Assembly (NCBI GenBank): GCA_026712885.1
Contig: JAPOPO010000380.1
Coordinates: forward strand, 1 to 5,047
DNA from: Rhodospirillales bacterium
GTDB lineage: Bacteria > Pseudomonadota > Alphaproteobacteria > UBA828
Reading direction: 5' to 3'
Length of the DNA: 5,047 nucleotides
Shown: piece after piece, positions 1 to 3,879 of the stretch
How positions within the stretch are numbered: position 1 is the stretch's first letter
Layout of the letters: every line of letters starts with the position of its first letter
Notes under the pieces: model-generated
What the model was told of the DNA's origin: nothing
Seen by the model: only the letters and a program-made list of their open reading frames with translations
The model's database searches: none
Program-made: the position numbers and the translations under genes

Positions 1-54
1 CGGTTCCGGTTGCAGCCGGGGAACCGGGAGTTGCAGGCCCGTTCCCCAGTTGCA
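1..54. repeat. Overlapping inverted repeats with three GTTGCA direct repeats
   Basis: Two hairpins share one arm. CGGTTCC (1-7) can pair with GGAACCG (20-26). Alternatively GGGGAAC (18-24) plus GGG (26-28) can pair with CCC (38-40) plus GTTCCCC (41-47), leaving C25 bulged and a nine-base loop. GTTGCA occurs at 9-14, 30-35 and 49-54, spaced 21 and 19 bases, about two helical turns. Seen directly: the repeats. Inferred only: they could be protein-binding iterons, part of an origin or transfer region, or a terminator/attenuator. No T-run follows the stem on either strand, which argues against a simple intrinsic terminator. Confidence 0.5.
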
Positions 55-76
55 AATTTCGGGAGAAAAAACGACG

Positions 77-89
77 CTATATCATATAG
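77..89. repeat. Perfect AT-rich palindrome, possible operator
   Basis: CTATAT-C-ATATAG is a perfect 13-base inverted repeat centred on C83, in otherwise GC-rich DNA. It is flanked by GCTA (76-79) and TAGC (91-94), giving a second, wider dyad. The size suits a dimeric DNA-binding protein, but none is identified. The stop codon of the possible small leftward ORF (77-136) lies in its left arm. Confidence 0.4.
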
Positions 90-136
90 TTAGCACCGGA
101 AGGTGCGTCGATGGTGTCGGTCTTCTTCTGGGTCAT
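77..136 (-). CDS. Possible 19-aa small ORF (MTQKKTDTIDAPSGANYMI)
   Basis: On the minus strand an ATG at 136-134 is preceded by AAGAGG (plus-strand CCTCTT, 143-148) with six bases between, one of the better ribosome-binding sites in the window. The frame runs 19 codons to a TAG at 79-77 inside the AT-rich palindrome. I do not recognise the peptide. Unlike the surrounding open frames it is not Arg/Pro-rich: it has Lys-Lys, Asp-Thr, Asn-Tyr-Met and little GC-driven bias. It could be a real small peptide, the 5' remnant of a gene cut off by a rearrangement, or chance. It lies in the same orientation as, and downstream of, the repressor gene. Confidence 0.25.
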   Translation of the reverse strand: MTQKKTDTIDAPSGANYMI

Positions 137-259
137 GAACAACCTCTTAGGGAGGCGGCGGCCTGGGAAATGCCGCATTCGCGGAGTCGCCTGCGGAGAG
201 TCTCCCGGGGCGGGTCGGGTTCCGTCGCGGGCTTCTCCGGTTCCGCCGCGGCCGGGTCT

Positions 260-279
260 GCCGGCGGGTCGCCGCCGGC
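260..279 (-). terminator. GC-rich hairpin just after the repressor gene
   Basis: GCCGGCGG (260-267) and CCGCCGGC (272-279) form a perfect 8-bp stem with a four-base loop, 17 bases beyond the repressor stop codon in the direction of its transcription. No T-run follows on the minus strand, so it is not a classical intrinsic terminator. It could still pause polymerase or protect the mRNA 3' end. Such stems also arise by chance in DNA this GC-rich. Confidence 0.3.
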
Positions 280-296
280 GCCGTGCGCCGCGCCGG

Positions 297-983
297 TCAG
301 CATTTCCTGACGGTCCAGACGACCTTGCCGACGATGTGGGCCTCCTCGGCGAGGCAGCTGTAGGGCTCGTAGTCGGGGTTGGCGGAGTGGAGGCGGAGCC
401 GGGGCGGCTCCTCATGGGGCAGCACCTCGACGCGCTTGACCACCAGCCCGGAGCCGTCCCAGAGCACCGCCATCTCGCCGGTGCCGGGGATGCGCCGGGC
501 GAGGTCGACCAGCAGCCGGTCGCCGTCGGAGATGAGCGGCTCCATCGAATCGCCGCGCGCGCGCAGCACGCGCAGGCTGCCGGGGTCGGCGTCGCCCTCG
601 TGGCGGATCATGGCCTCGGGCAGGTACCAGCGCGCCTTCTCGGCGGCGAACTCCTCGTTGAGCGCGCCGGCGCCGGCGGCGGCCTCGACCGCCATCTCGG
701 GGATCGCGACCAGCGGCGCGCCGGGCGGCGGCGCGGTGCGCCGGCGGCGCTTCTGCGGCCTGCGTCTGGGCGCTTGCGCGTGGCGCAGCTCGGACGCCTT
801 GCAGCCGAGCAGCCCGGCGAGGGTCTCGGCATCGCCATGGCCGAGTGCCCTGGGCGTGCCGCGCTCGATGAACTGGTGCAGGTAGCTCGGGCTGCGGCCG
901 ATGGCGGCGGAGGCCTCCTTCAGGGTGAGGCCCTTCTGCCATAGCAGGTCCCTGATTTTTTGTCGTAGCGGGTCGCTTTGCAT
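297..983 (-). CDS. Phage-type repressor: HTH plus S24 LexA/CI-like domain
   Basis: This 228-aa protein has the layout of lambda CI-like repressors that inactivate themselves during the SOS response. Residues 1-68 form an XRE-like HTH (LTLKEASAAIGRSPSYLHQF around 19-38). An Arg/Pro-rich linker (71-87) follows. The S24 domain shows RGDSMEPLISDGD (143-155), with Ser146 as the likely nucleophile, and VVKRVE (181-186), with Lys183 as the general base. The linker contains Ala103-Gly104 and Ala105-Gly106, about 41-43 residues before Ser146, a plausible self-cleavage site; in LexA, UmuD and CI this spacing is 35-38. The ATG at 983 places the HTH at the normal distance from the N-terminus. It has only a weak upstream Shine-Dalgarno sequence. 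The gene is divergent from the tra operon, so it probably represses that operon and itself; SetR of SXT is a functional parallel. Family assignment is firm; the target is inferred. Confidence 0.9.
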   Translation of the reverse strand: MQSDPLRQKIRDLLWQKGLTLKEASAAIGRSPSYLHQFIERGTPRALGHGDAETLAGLLGCKASELRHAQAPRRRPQKRRRRTAPPPGAPLVAIPEMAVEAAAGAGALNEEFAAEKARWYLPEAMIRHEGDADPGSLRVLRARGDSMEPLISDGDRLLVDLARRIPGTGEMAVLWDGSGLVVKRVEVLPHEEPPRLRLHSANPDYEPYSCLAEEAHIVGKVVWTVRKC

Positions 984-1015
984 GATCGTTGCCCGTATGT
1001 GCTGCGTTCAACAGT

Positions 1016-1045
1016 AGTGTATTCAAGACCAAAACATATTGTCAA
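1016..1045 (-). promoter_or_regulatory. Leftward sigma-70-type promoter for the S24 repressor
   Basis: Read on the minus strand, a perfect TTGACA (plus 1045-1040) is followed after 18 bases by TACACT (plus 1021-1016), which matches TATAAT at four of six positions. Transcription would start near 1009, leaving a leader of about 25 bases before the ATG at 983. A short dyad, ACA-N4-TGT (1011-1020), overlaps the -10, and TTCAA is directly repeated at 1007-1011 and 1022-1026. These are candidates for autoregulatory operator half-sites. This is the best promoter match in the window. Confidence 0.55.
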
Positions 1046-1067
1046 GCCGGAAGGTTCCACTTACGTT
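1039..1067 (+). promoter_or_regulatory. Candidate rightward promoter for the regulator/tra operon
   Basis: TTGTCA (1039-1044, five of six to TTGACA) is followed after 17 bases by TACGTT (1062-1067, only three of six to TATAAT). The start of transcription would fall at about 1074-1075, at or next to the ATG at 1075, implying a leaderless or nearly leaderless message. Its -35 overlaps the leftward -35 on the opposite strand (shared TTGTCAA, 1039-1045), so the two polymerases could not bind together. The weak -10 is covered by the GTTC-N7-GTTC box. A promoter of another type cannot be excluded. Confidence 0.35.
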
Positions 1068-1068
1068 C
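1054..1068 (+). promoter_or_regulatory. GTTC-N7-GTTC: alphaproteobacterial LexA (SOS) box
   Basis: The sequence GTTCCACTTACGTTC is an exact match to the direct-repeat LexA box known in Alphaproteobacteria (GTTC-N7-GTTC, for example in Rhodobacter and, read on the other strand, GAAC-N7-GAAC in Rhizobium). It covers the candidate rightward -10 and ends six bases before the ATG at 1075, a repressing position. Eight fixed bases in a 91-base gap, counting both orientations, would appear by chance in about 0.3% of cases under even base composition. Host LexA is the simplest ligand; the element's own S24 repressor is an alternative. Confidence 0.6.
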
Positions 1069-1074
1069 CAGCGA

Positions 1075-1815
1075 ATGACGCACTACCGCACCCACTTCCT
1101 CGACGCCATCGACGCCCACAGGGCACGGCACGGCATGTCCCGCACCCGCTTCGGGCGGAAGACGATGAAGGACCCGACCTTCGTCTTCCGGCTGGAGCAG
1201 GGGCGCAACCCGCGCCTCGATACGGTCGACAGGCTGCTGGTCGAGATGGGCCATGAGCCCGTCGGCCCGCGCTTCCGTGAGGAGGTCCGGGCGTTCCTGG
1301 CCGTCACCGGCATGAAGCGCTCGGAGTTCGGCCGGGGCGTCAACAAGAACCGGTCTTTCGCGACCTGGCTGCTCGACGGCGGCCTGCCCCGGCTCGCCAC
1401 CATGGACAAGGCGCACACGCTGATGGCCGGGCATGCGACGCCGGCGCAGCGCGAGGCGATCCGGGCGGTGGTCGAGGACGGCGTGCCGGCGGCGCCGGTC
1501 GGGGAAGAAGACGATGAGGAGATCGAGATGGCCGAGGACGGCTACATGAGCACCGCGGAGGCGGCGGCCTATCTGAAGCTGTCGCAGCGCACGCTCCAGA
1601 GCTACCGGGGCAGCGGCAAGGGACCGCCCTTCAGCCGGTTCGGCAACCGGGCGCGCTATCTGCGCTCGAGGGTCGTGGCCTGGGGCCGGGAGCGCGAGGC
1701 GCGCTCGACCGCCGAGGCGGACGAGATGGCCCGCGAGGCCGGGAAGAAAGATCGCGGGAAGGGTGCGGCGGCCACGCCGCCGGACAGGGACGACACCGGG
1801 AAGGGGGCTTCGTGA
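1075..1815 (+). CDS. Triple-HTH regulator: two tandem XRE-like domains plus a MerR/excisionase-type HTH
   Basis: A 246-aa predicted DNA-binding protein of no named family that I recognise. Residues 8-58 and 67-117 are a gapless internal repeat offset by 59 residues with 19 of 51 positions identical. Key shared positions are GM, FGR, F, L, G, PRL, T, D and M. Each copy resembles a short XRE-like HTH. An acidic hinge (144-155) follows, then an HTH_17/MerR-like domain (157-205) with the typical STAEAAAYLKLSQRTLQSY. The tail (208-246) is charged and Lys/Arg/Asp-rich. I chose ATG 1075 because the longer TTG start (1039) would place the promoter and GTTC box inside the gene and has no Shine-Dalgarno. 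A GGAAGG (1049-1054) lies too far upstream (20 bases) to serve this ATG well. The stop overlaps the start of traA, so it belongs to the tra operon. By position it could replace TraY/TraM/TraJ as transfer activator or relaxosome accessory; that is inference. Confidence 0.75.
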   Translation: MTHYRTHFLDAIDAHRARHGMSRTRFGRKTMKDPTFVFRLEQGRNPRLDTVDRLLVEMGHEPVGPRFREEVRAFLAVTGMKRSEFGRGVNKNRSFATWLLDGGLPRLATMDKAHTLMAGHATPAQREAIRAVVEDGVPAAPVGEEDDEEIEMAEDGYMSTAEAAAYLKLSQRTLQSYRGSGKGPPFSRFGNRARYLRSRVVAWGREREARSTAEADEMAREAGKKDRGKGAAATPPDRDDTGKGAS

Positions 1816-2138
1816 TGGCCGCAAACACTCATGATCGCAAGAAGCGCGCGCTGCGCATTGTCGTGGGCGCGATCCTCGCGCCCGCGCTGGCGCTGCCCGG
1901 GATCGACGCGGCGCTGGCGACGACCGACACCACGTTCACGGGTCCGCTGGACACGGTGACGGGCATGGTGTCGGGGACCGGCGGCCAGCTTGCGGCGGCC
2001 CTGGCCGTGGGCGCGGCGCTGGTGGGCTCCGTGCTGCGCTTCAACGCCATGCAGCTGCTTGGCGCCGTCGGCGTCGGGGTGGCGGCGGGCGCGGGGACCG
2101 GCATCGTCACCGGCATCGTCGGCACGGCGATCGTCTGA
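1815..2138 (+). CDS. traA: Conjugative pilin precursor, TraA/VirB2-TrbC type
   Basis: A 107-aa prepilin, the predicted pilus subunit and first gene of the F-type transfer set. The basic N-terminus (HDRKKR, 6-11) and hydrophobic stretch (15-30) end in AALA, suggesting signal peptidase cleavage after Ala35. The mature peptide would be 72 residues, close to the 70 of F pilin. It has two hydrophobic helices (about 59-75 and 81-106) separated by a short basic RFN loop, the normal pilin hairpin. The C-terminus is very Gly/Ala/Val-rich. I chose ATG 1815 over GTG 1812 because AAGGGGG (1801-1807) then has seven bases of spacing. Either start overlaps the stop of the preceding regulator gene, indicating translational coupling. 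Sequence identity to known pilins is usually low, so the call rests on size, topology, and position before traL. Confidence 0.8.
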   Translation: MAANTHDRKKRALRIVVGAILAPALALPGIDAALATTDTTFTGPLDTVTGMVSGTGGQLAAALAVGAALVGSVLRFNAMQLLGAVGVGVAAGAGTGIVTGIVGTAIV

Positions 2139-2147
2139 GCCGGTCCG

Positions 2148-2441
2148 GTGAACGACACCGCGCGCCATGCGATCCCGCGCCGCCTCGACGATCCGGAGCG
2201 CTGGCTGTTCTGGACCTTCGACGAGGCGGCGGCGCTGCTCGGCCCGGCCGTGCTCGGGCTTGCCGCCAACCGGTTCGTCATGGGGCTGGTTGCCGGTATC
2301 GCCGGCTGGCTGGTGCTGCGCCGCGTCAAGCGCGGCGGCGGAGCCAACATCGCGCTCCATGCGCTCTACTGGTTCCTGCCGGAGTTCGTGCTGCGTCTGC
2401 GGGGCACGCCGCCCAGCCATGTCAGGCGGTACACGGCATGA
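2148..2441 (+). CDS. traL: TraL, F-type T4SS pilus assembly membrane protein
   Basis: A 97-aa inner-membrane protein; F TraL has 91 residues. It shows the family pattern: an N-terminal PRRLDDPERWLFWTFDEAA (10-28), a hydrophobic segment (about 29-58) broken by NRF, a basic RRVKRG turn (58-63), then LHALYWFLPE (70-79) and a C-terminal TPPSHVRRY (87-95). TraL acts with TraE, like VirB3 and VirB5-type partners, in early pilus assembly at the inner membrane; its exact mechanism is not well known. The start is a GTG with a poor Shine-Dalgarno (GAGCCGG, 2137-2143). It lies nine bases after traA, so it probably depends on ribosomes coming from there. The stop overlaps the traE start as ATGA. Confidence 0.9.
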   Translation: MNDTARHAIPRRLDDPERWLFWTFDEAAALLGPAVLGLAANRFVMGLVAGIAGWLVLRRVKRGGGANIALHALYWFLPEFVLRLRGTPPSHVRRYTA

Positions 2442-2995
2442 GGCTCGAGGCGATGGACGCCGAGCGCCGCCGGGCGCGGGACACGCGGGTGGTGCTGGCA
2501 GGGCTGCTGGGGCTCTCGGTGCTGTCCAACCTGGTGCTGGCGCACGGGCTGGCGAACCGCGAGCGGGTGACGGTTCTCCTTCCCGCCGTCTCGGGCCCCG
2601 CCTGGGAGGTGGGGGAGAGCTGGGCCGGGCGTCGCTATCTCGAGGACGCGGCGCGCACGGCGGCGGTGACGCTGCTGACGCTGACGCCGGAGAACGCGCC
2701 GCATGTGCGCGAGGCGGCGGCGCGTCTGGCGCACGCCGAGGCGCGGGGCGCGATCGGCGCCTGGGTGGCGGCGGAAGCAGAGCGGATGGCGCGGCGCGAC
2801 CTCTCGACCGCGTTCTACCCGAGGAGCATCGAGAGCGACGGGCGCGAACTCAGCGCCGAGATCGCGGGCGAGCTGGTGACCTGGATCGGGCGCGAGGAAG
2901 CGTTCCGCCAGAAGCGGCGCTACCGCCTGGCCTTCCGCATCGACGCGGGCCGGCTCGCGCTGCTGCGTTTCGAACAGATGGAGGATGGAACATGA
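2438..2995 (+). CDS. traE: TraE, F-type T4SS pilus assembly protein
   Basis: A 185-aa protein; F TraE has 188. A short basic cytoplasmic N-terminus (ERRRARDTR, 9-17) leads into one membrane segment (about 18-36, VVLAGLLGLSVLSNLVLAH). A periplasmic domain follows with VTVLLPAV (44-51), WEVG (56-59) and YLED (67-70), all typical of TraE. TraE is the F counterpart of VirB8-like assembly factors and is needed to build the pilus. The near-C-terminal RYRLAFRIDAGRLALLRFEQ (around 161-180) matches the family's closing beta strands. The start at 2438 overlaps the traL stop (ATGA) with AGGCGG (2424-2429) eight bases upstream; ATG 2453 is an alternative start. The stop overlaps the traK start by four bases. 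Confidence 0.9.
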   Translation: MRLEAMDAERRRARDTRVVLAGLLGLSVLSNLVLAHGLANRERVTVLLPAVSGPAWEVGESWAGRRYLEDAARTAAVTLLTLTPENAPHVREAAARLAHAEARGAIGAWVAAEAERMARRDLSTAFYPRSIESDGRELSAEIAGELVTWIGREEAFRQKRRYRLAFRIDAGRLALLRFEQMEDGT

Positions 2996-3879
2996 GCACC
3001 GTATCGGCGGTATCGCGGCCGCGCGCGGGAAAGCCGCGGGGCCGAATCGCTGCGATGGCCGCGGCACTCGTTATCTGTGGCGCGTTGTCCGCGCCCGCGT
3101 CCGGGATGGAGGGCGCCGGCGCAACTGCCGCCGGCACGCGTGTCCTGGTGGCTGTGGACCATGCCGAGCTCTCGGCGGCGGTCGCGGCATCCGGGGTGGT
3201 CCGCATCGCGCTGGAGGGCGACCGCATCGCGCGGGCGGTCCGCGGCGCCGGCCGCTTCGGGATCGAGCACGATCCCGCGAACGGCGATCTCTACCTGCGG
3301 CGACCGGACATCGCCGGCGATGGAGCGGACCGGGCGGGGGAAACCGAAGCGGCGCCGGCAGCGGCGCTGTTCGTGGGCACGGAGAAGGGCTTCACCTACC
3401 GGCTGATCCTGACGCCGGTCGCGGGCGGTCCGGCGCAGGTGCTGATCCGCAACCCGGCGGTGTCGAAACCGGCAGTTCCGGCGGTGCTCTCCGCCGACCG
3501 GCGCATCGGCGCGCTGGTGCGGCTGGTCCGCGCGGCGGCGCGGCGCGAGCCGCTTGCCGGTTATGCGGTCCATGCCGGGGGCGCGGTCGCGGGCACGGGT
3601 GTCCCCGGATTGACGGTCATCGAGACCTGGCGGGGTCCGCGCTTCACGGCGCTCGTGTTCGAGGCCGGCCCTTCGGCGTCCGAAGGCGCGGAGGGCGCCG
3701 CGGACCTCGCCGGGACCATCGGCGGGCTGCCGGGCATGGGCCGCACCGGGGGCGGCGTCCGTCTCGCGGCGCTCTGGCTGGCGGCGCCCGGGACCGGCCC
3801 CTCGGGCGGGCGGCTCGCGGTGGCGGCGGTCGAGGACGCCCCGGCCGGCTATCCGCGGCACATGGGAGACCCCCGATGA
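2992..3879 (+). CDS. traK: TraK, F-type T4SS secretin-like core component
   Basis: A 295-aa exported protein of the F-type outer-membrane core complex (VirB9 counterpart), which binds TraB and the lipoprotein TraV. A basic leader (RPRAGKPRGR, 9-18) and hydrophobic core (19-33) end in a likely signal peptidase site near APASG (34-38). The recognisable family region is FVGTEKGFTYRLILTPV (127-143) followed by AQVLIRN (148-154). The C-terminal strands include VRLAALWLAAP (256-266) and GRLAVAAVE (273-281). F TraK is 242 aa; the extra length here lies in the long leader and in Gly/Ala/Glu-rich loops around 104-123 and 226-253. GGAGG (2980-2984) is seven bases before the ATG. ATG 3055 is an alternative that would shorten the leader. 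Both ends overlap neighbours as ATGA. Confidence 0.85.
   Translation: MSTVSAVSRPRAGKPRGRIAAMAAALVICGALSAPASGMEGAGATAAGTRVLVAVDHAELSAAVAASGVVRIALEGDRIARAVRGAGRFGIEHDPANGDLYLRRPDIAGDGADRAGETEAAPAAALFVGTEKGFTYRLILTPVAGGPAQVLIRNPAVSKPAVPAVLSADRRIGALVRLVRAAARREPLAGYAVHAGGAVAGTGVPGLTVIETWRGPRFTALVFEAGPSASEGAEGAADLAGTIGGLPGMGRTGGGVRLAALWLAAPGTGPSGGRLAVAAVEDAPAGYPRHMGDPR

Larger units (their letters stand above)
1..296. other. Region without a convincing full-length gene, downstream of the repressor
   Basis: Nothing here reads like a conserved protein. The open frames on both strands are Arg/Pro/Gly-rich translations typical of GC-rich noncoding or antisense sequence. The stretch from about 50 to 150 is clearly richer in A and T than the rest of the window and holds a six-A run (66-71), a perfect 13-bp palindrome (77-89) and a small hairpin with a GGAA loop (93-106). 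The first 54 bases hold overlapping inverted repeats and three GTTGCA copies. Positions 160-296 are extremely GC-rich, with one strong hairpin near the repressor's 3' end. The left edge cuts into the repeat cluster, so its full extent is unknown. Confidence 0.6.

Noticed and set aside
66..106. Intrinsic terminator for leftward transcription (hairpin 93-106 and T-run 71-66)
   Set aside because: The five-base-pair stem is separated from the T-run by more than 20 bases, and the palindrome nearer to it is AT-rich and too tight to form a stable RNA stem.
111..944. 277-codon plus-strand frame starting after GGAAGG (98-103)
   Set aside because: The ATG has a well-spaced Shine-Dalgarno and the first residues are hydrophobic, but most of the frame is antisense to the S24 repressor and shows no conserved pattern.
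1039..1074. TTG start giving the triple-HTH regulator 12 more residues
   Set aside because: It lacks a Shine-Dalgarno, falls inside the divergent -35 elements, and would put the GTTC-N7-GTTC box in the coding region. The domain repeat starts after ATG 1075.
2167..3879. Single 570-codon plus-strand protein
   Set aside because: Only its last 295 codons (from 2992) are real TraK. The upstream part is an out-of-frame reading of traL and traE.
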